A stretch of 12,403 nt of DNA. Source: CAYGDT01 sp964348745 (lineage in GTDB: Bacteria > Patescibacteriota > Gracilibacteria > Peribacterales > Peribacteraceae). The stretch covers positions 1 through 12,403 of the forward strand of contig CAYGDT010000042.1 in NCBI GenBank assembly GCA_964348745.1. Reading direction: 5' to 3'. Each line of letters opens with the position of its first letter. Position 1 is the first letter of the stretch. Below the pieces are notes generated by a model, which was not told the origin of the DNA, did not search any database, and saw nothing but the letters and a program-made list of their open reading frames with translations. Made by a program: the position numbers and the translations under genes. Below are positions 6,501-12,370 of this stretch, piece by piece.

Positions 6501-7310
6501 TACGTAAAAGTTCGCAGCATCAATCGTGCCATCTTGTATGTTCTCAACATTGAATGCTGAAATTCCGACACGCTGATCATTGACAGTGGCTTGTGCAAAA
6601 AGAGGTAATTTCGGATCCGATAACTTCTCATCGGGCAGTGGCGCAGACGATGCACCCATTTCGTCGCCATGACCGTCTATATGCAAGACGCGTAGCGGTC
6701 GACCGAGCGTGCGTAGCTCAGGGTGTCGCAAACGCGCGTATCTGCGCCAGTAACCTGACTCTCCGTGATTGGAAAGCGTAGAACTCCACTGGGTAAATTT
6801 CTCACCTTTGCGATTCACTCTCTCGTAACTCATCGTAACGTTGTTGGGTCCAAAGAAGGGCTTTCCCAAGACGTCACGATACGCCTCGCGCGAAGGATTT
6901 AGTTTGATACTCTCAAAGAGTCGCTTCGGTTGTACCCACTGATGAACGGGCTTTTGATCATCAAATGTCGTCAGTGCGGCCGGGTTATGCTCCGGCGGTA
7001 TTTGCTGCTGCGTTTCTGCGTACGTACAACGAAGCGCTTCCTGTATCCAGATTTTCGGAACGAGTGATCCCGCCTCTTCCAGATAACGATCCAGACCGAT
7101 TTCCCGAAGATACGTGCAATTCCCCTCAAACGTGCGTAATCGATCCATGATAATTCGCACGGCATCGTCCGACATTTCCGTCTCACTATGAGAAAGCGTG
7201 TATGAAACATCATCAAACGTCAATTCCAGCGGCTCGAGTACACCGAAAGCTTCTTGAGTATTCGAGAATGATTCGACTGAATCTGCCGGACTATCTCTTA
7301 AAACGGGCAT
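3516..7310 (-). CDS. 1264-aa protein, UPF0489/arginase-like domain, internal Tat-like segment
   Basis: A very large protein not recognised as a whole. Near the N-terminus, LHIDGHGDE (H210, D212, H214, D216), then ANFYVKSL, FCYRVIP, VEIDLDFF (D336, D338) and SPGW (371-374), resemble the metal-site layout of UPF0489, an arginase-fold family that includes peptide arginases. About 400-1000 is mostly charged, helical-looking sequence with a possible beta-rich part near 680-780. At 1023-1029, KRREFLK matches a twin-arginine motif and is followed by a 16-residue hydrophobic stretch (1030-1045) and an acidic segment, then about 215 soluble residues. This implies a cytoplasmic N-terminal part, one membrane span and an external C-terminal part, or two fused genes; Met1008 could start a separate Tat-type protein, but no promoter or ribosome site is seen there. 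ATG 7310 was chosen because TGTTATAAT lies 6 nt upstream; ATG 7313 or TTG 7328 are alternatives. Confidence 0.85.
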   Translation of the reverse strand: MPVLRDSPADSVESFSNTQEAFGVLEPLELTFDDVSYTLSHSETEMSDDAVRIIMDRLRTFEGNCTYLREIGLDRYLEEAGSLVPKIWIQEALRCTYAETQQQIPPEHNPAALTTFDDQKPVHQWVQPKRLFESIKLNPSREAYRDVLGKPFFGPNNVTMSYERVNRKGEKFTQWSSTLSNHGESGYWRRYARLRHPELRTLGRPLRVLHIDGHGDEMGASSAPLPDEKLSDPKLPLFAQATVNDQRVGISAFNVENIQDGTIDAANFYVKSLGSEWGDEEMDGFCYRVIPKCVPEAGGTMLQLDLERETVSGNNIVPDAAIVHNDAMTPDVVEIDLDFFYYMEDPEKIARAIRKVVQMSRDAILIDKVWSPGWMDEGVAEHLDHLIQILLLSENEICELGRDRESLVSQVLSGLYDRYSALAERNVQENNLNIDSTHTLYNRFRRKGSKMAWNRTKQRDMERMRNILLGEDLFLRDRVDPKRTRGYHYYKRQEGDALAAERHSENVSELEVEQKLLPGFLLSKYQSVRELGGSFESFVTIEEHELIDRAQQIDFAPQQGRLLEAAKKISPADVALATIMGNLERNMGTMTEREVCEDLRLLLRVLKSDISDHPQAMRHSILAFFHAFGLETGLYEYRFHEFLSHLQELDNWSGRLTDLNGPYADAAFVTKMEDGIDSGEVTIFDVGSTLEIDGGGKRTMEICLEDNNGNPTTTAKHITFCFGMDDPSSQGAPELYAHAVVNGYVYLDADGHLYLPKQKKNNSKPAGFMQRVFTATQQKFRLLLLGSSEPYVEQGDDDEPEEFDLNAGMKIDVPAGVTRWRVLDRDIEGSVRRMRNSDAVSSQWQRASSTAVLPDGSFLAECALLHELHEIVTLARSTRKRATYDSDDMTSKSMQYLAGLQDLEKLYNAIQSWDFTEARRKLERLRDGSPLGTVLRTPSRFNRTDIDPAQEDTITPQSPPEDLALFLREHWSQLCALVDRVRKLYIAKDPTLETAITAIRPPRTSQIMPQQVEAERKPLLSVKRREFLKGAAITGAVAYAASVLFSHPEEHEETSEKIIEELRVYPITLDENIGFLPIEFHASADLISQLKTARGAWGIKNVFQKSFKDSAARFPKICDALQRQGNVQIQDAYSDAELSKMLSFYHLALLLTSDNPTQMEFIRGTMRDIIEETYRFQGGDQVSPKQASATFEKLYSDFLQRVHDTESGTYADTYRSDNPYIARMRHDQIAAYLTQKGFIKASEQEVREAQKTLVEYFRERGFLH

Positions 7311-7316
7311 CATGCT

Positions 7317-7325
7317 ATTATAACA
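7317..7325 (-). promoter_or_regulatory. extended -10 TGTTATAAT of giant gene
   Basis: Perfect TATAAT with an upstream TGn extension on the minus strand. Six bases separate it from the second ATG (7310), exactly the usual -10 to +1 distance, so the mRNA would begin at the A of the start codon. The -35 region is weak, consistent with an extended -10 promoter. Confidence 0.65.
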
Positions 7326-7393
7326 CAATAAACTACGATCCTAAAGCCCTCCCTGTAACGCTGATCATAGTAGAAAAGAAAGCCAGAAACTCA

Positions 7394-7420
7394 TTGACTA
7401 GAAAGTAAAGATTTCATAAT
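7394..7420 (+). promoter_or_regulatory. promoter of frameshifted gene
   Basis: TTGACT (7394-7399) and CATAAT (7415-7420) are separated by 15 bp; TAATCT at 7417 would give 17 bp. The start codon at 7431 lies 10 nt after CATAAT, so the leader would be only a few bases. It is divergent from the giant gene's promoter. Confidence 0.5.
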
Positions 7421-7430
7421 CTGGTTCGCT

Positions 7431-8605
7431 ATGGGAAATAATTATGTGAACAGGTTTGGCAGCCTACCAAGTGATGCAAATCGCACTACGCCTCTCGAAG
7501 CAGCAACGGATCGACTATCCACTGGGATATCGAGGAAGAGGTTTATGGCTATGGTGCTTGCGATGCAACTGTTCGGAGACAAAGGCCAAATAAGCCGCAG
7601 GGAATTGAGAGAAAAATTCACACAACTCTCTGGTCTGCCATTCCAAAGTGTCGCCGATTGCAATGCAGATAAAAAAACCAGAATTCTCATGTCTTTCTAA
7701 ATCTCGGTGGTCGTGTAGATCAGGATAGTGAGATACAATTAAACCCGAAAGCGGGCCCAAAATGCGTAGATCATTTTTCAGCTGAATGGAGGCTCGCAGG
7801 GCAACTCATCCATGCTATTGAACATCGAGAAAAACGGTTGGACGACCCAAGGCAAATGGTGAAGAAAACCCTCGCACTTGTAGGAAAATGTTTTTACGAT
7901 GAAGCAGACGACAAAACGGCGTGTCCTCCTCCAAAAAAAATAAATGTGAGAGCAGCAAAGCAATACCTTGATAACGCAACAATATTATTCGATGCAATCC
8001 ATTGCCAAGCGCAAATGGGAGCTTTCGCCACCCTCTGTCATCAAGGAAGTACTTCAAAAACACATCTACTACAAGTTGTGAACTCTGACGGAATAATGGT
8101 AGGTCAACAGGCAACGAGAAGATCAGAATTTGACAAAATGATTGTAGAATCGTTGGTAGAAACTAAGTTGGCTACAGAAACACCTGAATCTGTAACACTG
8201 AACGATGCACTCGTCATAGCAATCCTTAAAAATCGTGCGTTAGTAGCAAGAAGCTGCAGCGATCAATTTGCTTATCCCACACCTAAAACAGCAACACATG
8301 GAGAATTTGACTACCATGGCGTAGTATTTGTAAATAGTGGTGAGAGAGTCGGTATTACAAGACGGTTGAAGAATGGAAATCTTGACAGGAAAATACACAA
8401 AACAGCTGTGCCATGGGAGTTTCTCATTGGCAGGTCTGCCTTTGGACACATGGATATTCAAAAAGCTGCTGGCAGTAAAAATGAAAATGGTATAGGAAAC
8501 CCTACAGCAGTACAACAGCTACTCGAGGCAAAATATAATGCATATGATCGTGATAATCTTGCCTCTATGGCACCAAGTAATTTAAGTCGGCCGAATATAC
8601 TATAA
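7431..8605 (+). pseudogene. unrecognised gene split by one-base frameshift at A7
   Basis: Two frames make one likely 391-residue protein. The first frame, from ATG 7431, runs to a TAA at 7698-7700. The second frame is open from just after the stop at 7670-7672 through to TAA 8603-8605. They meet at seven As (7671-7677). One extra A would join DKK to NQNSHVFLNLGG and keep 55 further codons open before the first start-like codon of the downstream frame (TTG 7838). No domain is recognised. The protein looks soluble, without a signal peptide, Cys and His rich in places. Base composition is low in GC: two 60-base rows I counted (8101, 8341) are 38%, against 58% for one ruvB row (11581), suggesting acquisition. 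It may be a broken gene, a slippage-expressed gene or a sequencing error in the homopolymer. The C39-like gene follows after 60 bases. Confidence 0.6.
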
Positions 8606-8638
8606 ATAATCAGCACAGACAGTCATCTTGCAATCATT

Positions 8639-8654
8639 CACCGAAAGGTGTTTT
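8639..8654 (+). terminator. short hairpin CACC-GAAA-GGTG plus T4
   Basis: A four-bp stem with a GAAA tetraloop (8639-8650) is followed by TTTT (8651-8654), 33 bases after the frameshifted gene's stop. The stem is short, so termination would be weak. Its last T is also the first base of the -10 hexamer of the next gene. Confidence 0.35.
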
Positions 8655-8659
8655 ATAGT
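8654..8659 (+). promoter_or_regulatory. -10 box TATAGT of C39-like gene
   Basis: TATAGT (5/6 match) ends 6 nt before ATG 8666, so transcription would start at the A of the start codon, the same geometry as the giant gene. TTGCAA at 8628 is 20 bp away, too far for a normal -35. Confidence 0.5.
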
Positions 8660-8665
8660 GGATAA

Positions 8666-9241
8666 ATGCCAGAAATCCTACAGGAGTTTCGGGTGGAACC
8701 TCCGCCGCATGGAGGACAGCAAACCCACTTCACTTGCGCACAAGACCTCGTTAGAAGATTGCTCAGAGAAATGACCAGAAGGGAAATCTCTGAGTCTCAA
8801 TTAGCAGAGCTTATGGATCCGCATCCGGAGCACGGAACGGCAAACTATAAGCTTCCGATTTTGCTTCGAGCACTGGGTTGTGACATTCACCACGGGCAGG
8901 CAGGGACAGTAAACGATCTTGTAAGTGCCGCGCAGTTCAATTTTTTTGTCATGGTAAACCACCTAGTAATAGATCCTCACGATGGGCAGATAGAAGGACA
9001 CTTTTCACAGGTTGAATGTATTGATATACGAAGAGGCGTTGTCAGGATGTACGATCCGCTGGGAGGAAGAGTGGTAAATGAAACAATTACATCTTTTGAG
9101 AGCAACTGGCGTGGCGAAGGAGGTGAGCAGAGTTGGATGCTCACTGTTGATATTCATCGGAGCCACCGACTAGTCCTCCCCAGAGGAATCGTCGATGATT
9201 CGGTTCCATTAGAAAAATGTTCCAGTAGAATAGTGGCATAG
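8666..9241 (+). CDS. C39-like (papain-fold) cysteine peptidase
   Basis: A 191-residue stand-alone protein resembling the peptidase C39 fold. Q18 (or Q19) precedes the likely nucleophile C24 in HFTCAQDL. A helical part with ISESQLAELM and LPILLRALGCDI follows, like the eLa...L...G.... pattern of C39 domains. GHFSQVECID supplies H112 and VRMYDPLGG supplies D130, completing a Cys-His-Asp triad. C39 domains of ABC exporters cut double-glycine leaders from bacteriocins; here there is no ABC transporter, membrane segment or signal peptide, so the enzyme would be a cytoplasmic peptidase of unknown substrate. ATG 8666 has TATAGT 6 nt upstream and no Shine-Dalgarno sequence. tRNA-Lys starts 11 bases after the stop, so co-transcription is possible. 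The fold assignment rests on motif order and is fairly likely; function is unknown. Confidence 0.7.
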   Translation: MPEILQEFRVEPPPHGGQQTHFTCAQDLVRRLLREMTRREISESQLAELMDPHPEHGTANYKLPILLRALGCDIHHGQAGTVNDLVSAAQFNFFVMVNHLVIDPHDGQIEGHFSQVECIDIRRGVVRMYDPLGGRVVNETITSFESNWRGEGGEQSWMLTVDIHRSHRLVLPRGIVDDSVPLEKCSSRIVA

Positions 9242-9252
9242 TGAGCGACGTC

Positions 9253-9327
9253 GGGTCAGTAGCTCAGTGGTAGAGCAGAGGCCTTTTAAGCCTTTGGCCG
9301 TGGGTTCAATCCCCACCTGACCCACCA
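9253..9327 (+). tRNA. tRNA-Lys (anticodon UUU), CCA encoded
   Basis: The acceptor is GGGTCAG/CTGACCC, the D stem GCTC/GAGC, the anticodon stem GAGGC/GCCTT (one G-T) around CTTTTAA, and the T stem GTGGG/CCCAC around TTCAATC. The discriminator is A and the CCA (9325-9327) is encoded. It lies 11 bases after the C39-like gene on the same strand. Its CCA is also the first three bases of a palindromic element. Confidence 0.96.
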
Positions 9328-9424
9328 CGTAAAATCGCGCGCAGCGAAGCGAGCAGCTATTTTACGTGGGACGTGGCGACGCAGTCGCTTTACGTCCCTG
9401 CGCGCGATCACGTGGCGCCGCCAT
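9325..9424 (+). repeat. composite palindromic element at tRNA-Lys CCA
   Basis: CCACGTAAAAT (9325-9335) pairs perfectly with ATTTTACGTGG (9359-9369). It is followed by a second hairpin, GGACGT(9369)-g-GCGAC-gca-GTCGC-ttt-ACGTCC(9397). At a larger scale, CCACGT..ATCGCGCGCAG at the left end is inverted as CTGCGCGCGAT.ACGTGG at 9398-9415, so the whole 91 bases have terminal inverted repeats. The end continues as ACGTGGCGCCGCCAT (9410-9424), the exact reverse complement of 91-105 beside tRNA-Gly. It is a REP/MITE-like element or structured tRNA trailer. The following bases, to about 9537, show nothing I can name. Confidence 0.7.
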
Positions 9425-9546
9425 TAACATCGAAGGTGATTTTATGTGTCGCGTGGCGAGCGGAAGACAAACTTCGCACAATGTACTCTGCACCTCCCCA
9501 GATACCACAAGCAAAACGAAATCCCTGTAAGCAAGGAGCTTTAAGC

Positions 9547-9552
9547 TATAAG
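9547..9552 (+). promoter_or_regulatory. -10 box TATAAG of glycosyltransferase gene
   Basis: TATAAG ends 8 nt before ATG 9561. It is part of an AGCTTTAAGCTATAAGCT repeat (9538-9555) related to the AGCTTTC repeat inside the gene. No -35 is evident. Confidence 0.35.
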
Positions 9553-9560
9553 CTACCTCC

Positions 9561-10706
9561 ATGAAGATCGCCCTAGTTCATGAACTGCTGACCATGCGCG
9601 GCGGCGCCGAGTACGTCCTCAAAATCCTTGCGGAAATGTACCCCGACGCGCCGATTTACACGTTGCTCTATAACGAAAAAAAACTCGGGGATTGGTTCCC
9701 GAAGGAACGCATTCGAACAAGTTCTCTGCAAAAAACTGCTCAGAAGCTTTCAGCTTTCAGCTTTCAGCTTTCAGCTATCCCATTCAACCATCATCTCTAT
9801 CTCAATAAAATGCCCGCAGCCGTAGAAGCTTGGGACTTCTCGGAGTACGACATCGTTCTCTCGGTCTCCTCCGCCTTCGCTCACGGTATTATCACGAATG
9901 GAAAGCCCAAGCATATCAGTTACATCAACGCTCCTGCGCGCTACCTGTGGGATCGTACGCACGATGTGCTCGAGCGATCTTCAACGGGATTGCTGGGTCC
10001 GTTGAAAAAACGCTACCTCCAAAAAACATTTCACCGACTGCGGATTTGGGATGCAGAAGCTGCCGCGAGAGCGGATACAGTGATCGCTGCTTCGAAGGAT
10101 GTGGAGCGGCGCATTGAACTCTACTGGCGCAGAGACAGTGAGGTGATCACGCCACCGGTGGATGATTTTTGGCTGGAACCGAGTACTCGATTACTCGAGT
10201 ACTCGAGTAATCGACCGTATTTCCTCGTTGTCTCAACACTCGTTCCCTACAAGCGCATCGACATTGCTATCAAGGCGTGCAATGTGCTCGGACTTCACTT
10301 GAAGATCGTTGGAGAAGGACCGCACGCACGATCACTCAAAAAAATCGCGGGCCCGACCATCGAATTCCTCGGTTACCGCACGAAAGAGGAACTGAGAGAT
10401 CTCTATACCAACGCGCGAGCGCTGATCGTTCCGGGCGAAGAAGACTTCTGCCTTGCCGTGCTGGAATCCATGGCGTGCGGAACGCCGGTGATCAGTTACC
10501 GCGCAGGCGGACCGCTGGAGACGATTCTTGAAGGAAAGACAGGAGAATTTTTTGAGAAGCAAGAATCGGAATCTCTCCAAATGGTATTGCAAAAGTATGA
10601 TCAAAAAAAGTATTCATATGATGTCTGTAGAGCACGCGCAAAAGAATTCTCCCGCACGAAGTTTGAGGTAAATATCCGCACTGCTGTTGACGCACTGTGC
10701 GAGTAA
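9561..10706 (+). CDS. family 4 glycosyltransferase (GT-B fold)
   Basis: A 381-residue GT4-type retaining glycosyltransferase, moving a sugar from a nucleotide donor onto a glycan or lipid acceptor at the cytoplasmic face. The N-terminal domain opens with KIALVHELLTMRGGAE (GGAE 14-17). The C-terminal Rossmann domain begins at about 219 with YFLVVSTLVPYKRIDIAI, contains LKIVGEGP (247-254) and IEFLGYRTKEEL, and has the donor-binding E-x7-E motif in EEDFCLAVLESMACGTPVI (E294, E302). Length is normal. Two repeat insertions are read in frame: AGCTTTC copies at about residues 63-72 and a 28-bp palindrome in the inter-domain linker at about 209-218. ATG 9561 gives the family N-terminus; no Shine-Dalgarno sequence. 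No other glycan gene adjoins, so donor and acceptor cannot be inferred; mannosyltransferase is one common annotation for this subgroup. Confidence 0.92.
   Translation: MKIALVHELLTMRGGAEYVLKILAEMYPDAPIYTLLYNEKKLGDWFPKERIRTSSLQKTAQKLSAFSFQLSAIPFNHHLYLNKMPAAVEAWDFSEYDIVLSVSSAFAHGIITNGKPKHISYINAPARYLWDRTHDVLERSSTGLLGPLKKRYLQKTFHRLRIWDAEAAARADTVIAASKDVERRIELYWRRDSEVITPPVDDFWLEPSTRLLEYSSNRPYFLVVSTLVPYKRIDIAIKACNVLGLHLKIVGEGPHARSLKKIAGPTIEFLGYRTKEELRDLYTNARALIVPGEEDFCLAVLESMACGTPVISYRAGGPLETILEGKTGEFFEKQESESLQMVLQKYDQKKYSYDVCRARAKEFSRTKFEVNIRTAVDALCE
9745..9777 (+). repeat. AGCTTTC heptanucleotide repeat inside glycosyltransferase
   Basis: Four copies of AGCTTTC (9745-9772) are followed by AGCTA. 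Read through all three phases, they encode KLSAFSFQLSA. The related repeat AGCTTTAAGCTATAAGCT lies just before the gene at 9538-9555. Heptamer copy changes would shift the frame, so this could be a phase-variable site. Confidence 0.85.
10187..10214. repeat. perfect 28-bp palindrome inside glycosyltransferase
   Basis: Each arm is TCGATTACTCGAGT, with the centre between 10200 and 10201 and no spacer. It contains two CTCGAG sites, and GAGTACTCGA occurs at 10181 and 10197. It encodes the linker between the two GT-B domains (about STRLLEYSSN) without breaking the frame. Confidence 0.9.
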
Positions 10707-10743
10707 ACTCCCACTACTCCACTTCTCTATACTAGAGCCAGAT

Positions 10744-10780
10744 TGTTCTTTCTTTTGGGCGGCAGCCAAAAGAAAGAACA
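10744..10780. terminator. 15-bp inverted repeat between convergent genes
   Basis: TGTTCTTTCTTTTGG (10744-10758) and CCAAAAGAAAGAACA (10766-10780) pair perfectly around a 7-base loop (GCGGCAG). It sits 37 bases after the glycosyltransferase stop and 1 base after the EamA stop, between convergent genes. That position suits a bidirectional terminator, but neither strand has a following T-tract, so it may be factor-dependent or simply an extragenic palindrome. Confidence 0.6.
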
Positions 10781-10781
10781 G

Positions 10782-11222
10782 TTAAGCACGTGCAACCATC
10801 GTCCCCCCAATCACAATCAACATCGATCCGATCAGAAGCTGCGGTACGGAAACCCGCGACCATTCGGAAAAAATCCAGAGCGCAAGCAACACGGCGACGA
10901 GTGTATTCATATTATAGAGCGGAGCCAGTTTACCAAGAGGTACGTTGTACACGGAGAGCCCAATGGCAACCAGCCCCGTGCCCACTCCCCACGTCATACC
11001 GAGAGCTAGTGCATGTAAGCCTGCGCGCGTACTCAGATGCCAGTCGCCTTGAATCATCCCAAACACCAGTCCGGTCAGAGCGATTGCAGCACCGGTAATG
11101 ATGAGGTACGGAGCAAGCCCCATGCCGATCTGCATTGCGGACTTGGAAAAAATTCCCGAGATTCCATAGATGATCGCAGGGATGATACCGCCGATGAGTA
11201 ATCCGATCGTCTGTGAACTCAT
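10782..11222 (-). CDS. EamA-type (DMT superfamily) half-size transporter
   Basis: A 146-residue integral membrane protein with about five hydrophobic segments (roughly 5-22, 35-58, 68-90, 95-118, 127-145). The final part, PLYNMNTLVAVLLALWIFSE followed by a helix ending GGTMVARA, is the typical close of an EamA repeat in drug/metabolite transporters. It has one repeat where most EamA proteins have two (about 280-300 aa), so it probably works as a dimer, like small half-transporters. The substrate is unknown. Its ATG overlaps the ruvB stop (ATGA), indicating a two-gene operon with coupled translation; no Shine-Dalgarno sequence or separate promoter is seen. The family is likely; the function is open. 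Confidence 0.8.
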   Translation of the reverse strand: MSSQTIGLLIGGIIPAIIYGISGIFSKSAMQIGMGLAPYLIITGAAIALTGLVFGMIQGDWHLSTRAGLHALALGMTWGVGTGLVAIGLSVYNVPLGKLAPLYNMNTLVAVLLALWIFSEWSRVSVPQLLIGSMLIVIGGTMVARA

Positions 11223-12250
11223 ACAAACAGCTGAGGAGGCGCCATTTCCAAAAGATCATAAGCAAGCTGCGTCACCGTCCTGCCTTTCGCCGTACGCTGG
11301 AGGTACCCGCACTGCATGAGATACGGCTCGTAGACATCTTCGAGTGTGTCCGGTTCCTCCGCGGTCGCTGCAGCGAGCGTCGAAAGCCCAACGGGCCCGC
11401 CTGCAAACTTCTCGATGATCGTCTGCAGAATCATGCGGTCGGTAGTGTCGAGTCCGCGTTCATCAACACCAAGTTTCCGGAGCGTCGTTTGCACGCGCTG
11501 CGTACTGATCGTCTCTTCGTCGCGGACCTGCGCAAAGTCGCGGATCGAACGAACAAGACGGTTGCCGATGCGCGGGGTGGCACGACAGGACTTCGCAATG
11601 AGGCGTGCGGCACCCGGCTCCATGTTGAGGCTCAGAATTTGTGCAGTACGCTCGACGATCTGCTCCATCTCGGCATCGTTATAGAAATCGAGTTTAAAAT
11701 TATGCGCAAACCGATCCCTGAGGGGCGCACTGACCGAACCGATTTTTGTCGTAGCCCCCACAAGCGTAAACGGCTTGAGTTCCAGACGCATGGAACGTGC
11801 AGCCGGCCCCTTGCCGATAATAAGGTCTAACGCAAAATCCTCCATGGCGCTGTAGAGCACTTCTTCGATCGCGGGACGCATGCGGTGGATTTCATCGATA
11901 AAAAGAACGTCGCCCTCTTCCAGATTCGTCAGCAACGAAGCGAGATCGCCCGGCTTCTCGATGGCGGGGCCGGAAGTCGTTCGCATCTGACTGCCCATCT
12001 CCCGCGCGATAATATGCGCGAGTGTCGTCTTACCCAGTCCCGGCGGGCCATGAAGTACCGCATGCCCGAGTGGTTCGTTACGCTTCTTTGCCGCTTCGAT
12101 GTACACGATCAGGTGTTCCTTGATCACGCTCTGTCCCACGTACTCGCTCAAGTGTTTCGGCCGAAGTGTTACTTCGAACATGTCACTGTCCGGCGTCGCC
12201 AGTACCGGTTCAACCGACGGTTCTTTGCGCTGCTGACGTTTGAGTGCCAT
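11219..12250 (-). CDS. ruvB: Holliday junction branch-migration ATPase RuvB
   Basis: A 343-residue RuvB, the hexameric AAA+ motor that with RuvA drives branch migration of Holliday junctions in recombination and repair. Visible motifs are Walker A GPPGLGKT (68-75), Walker B LFIDEIH (116-122), sensor 1 GATT (165-168), PLRDRF with the arginine finger (176-181), and a C-terminal winged helix with DTTDRMILQTIIEKFAGGPVGLSTLA, then GYLQRTAKGR near the end. Length and motif order are normal. ATG 12250 (MALKRQQ) is preferred over an in-frame ATG at 12307: the extra 19 residues are proline rich and not RuvB-like, and an extended -10 (TGCTATCAT) lies 9 nt before 12250. ruvA and ruvC are not in the window. 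The stop overlaps the next gene's start. Confidence 0.98.
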   Translation of the reverse strand: MALKRQQRKEPSVEPVLATPDSDMFEVTLRPKHLSEYVGQSVIKEHLIVYIEAAKKRNEPLGHAVLHGPPGLGKTTLAHIIAREMGSQMRTTSGPAIEKPGDLASLLTNLEEGDVLFIDEIHRMRPAIEEVLYSAMEDFALDLIIGKGPAARSMRLELKPFTLVGATTKIGSVSAPLRDRFAHNFKLDFYNDAEMEQIVERTAQILSLNMEPGAARLIAKSCRATPRIGNRLVRSIRDFAQVRDEETISTQRVQTTLRKLGVDERGLDTTDRMILQTIIEKFAGGPVGLSTLAAATAEEPDTLEDVYEPYLMQCGYLQRTAKGRTVTQLAYDLLEMAPPQLFV

Positions 12251-12259
12251 GGGGAGTGG

Positions 12260-12268
12260 ATGATAGCA
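12260..12268 (-). promoter_or_regulatory. extended -10 TGCTATCAT of ruvB
   Basis: Minus-strand TATCAT (5/6 match) with TGn in front ends 9 nt before the chosen ATG, predicting a leader of 2-3 bases. It lies in GA/CT-rich sequence, which lowers confidence slightly. Confidence 0.5.
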
Positions 12269-12311
12269 CGGAGGCGACGGAGGAGACAGAGGAATCAGAG
12301 GATGCACCAGC

Positions 12312-12357
12312 CTTCGCCGCGTATTACGCGGCTACGGCCGGCAGGGAGGATGCGAAG
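12312..12357. repeat. nested palindrome upstream of ruvB
   Basis: GCCGCGT-att-ACGCGGC (12316-12332) is a 7-bp hairpin. CTTCGC (12312) and GCGAAG (12352-12357) are outer arms that overlap it by two bases. The surrounding sequence (CCGTAGCC / GGCGAAGG style on the minus strand) looks like a dispersed extragenic repeat. No gene is seen from 12251 to the window end. Confidence 0.6.
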
Positions 12358-12370
12358 ATGCTTTGTCTCT

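Noticed and set aside
7670..7678. Programmed -1 ribosomal slip at A AAA AAC
   Set aside because: The heptamer is not in the phase of the upstream frame (GAT AAA AAA ACC), so the classical two-tRNA slip does not fit; simple homopolymer slippage or error is more likely.
12251..12307. Longer N-terminus for RuvB from ATG 12307
   Set aside because: The added residues are proline-rich, unlike RuvB, and would lie upstream of the likely promoter.
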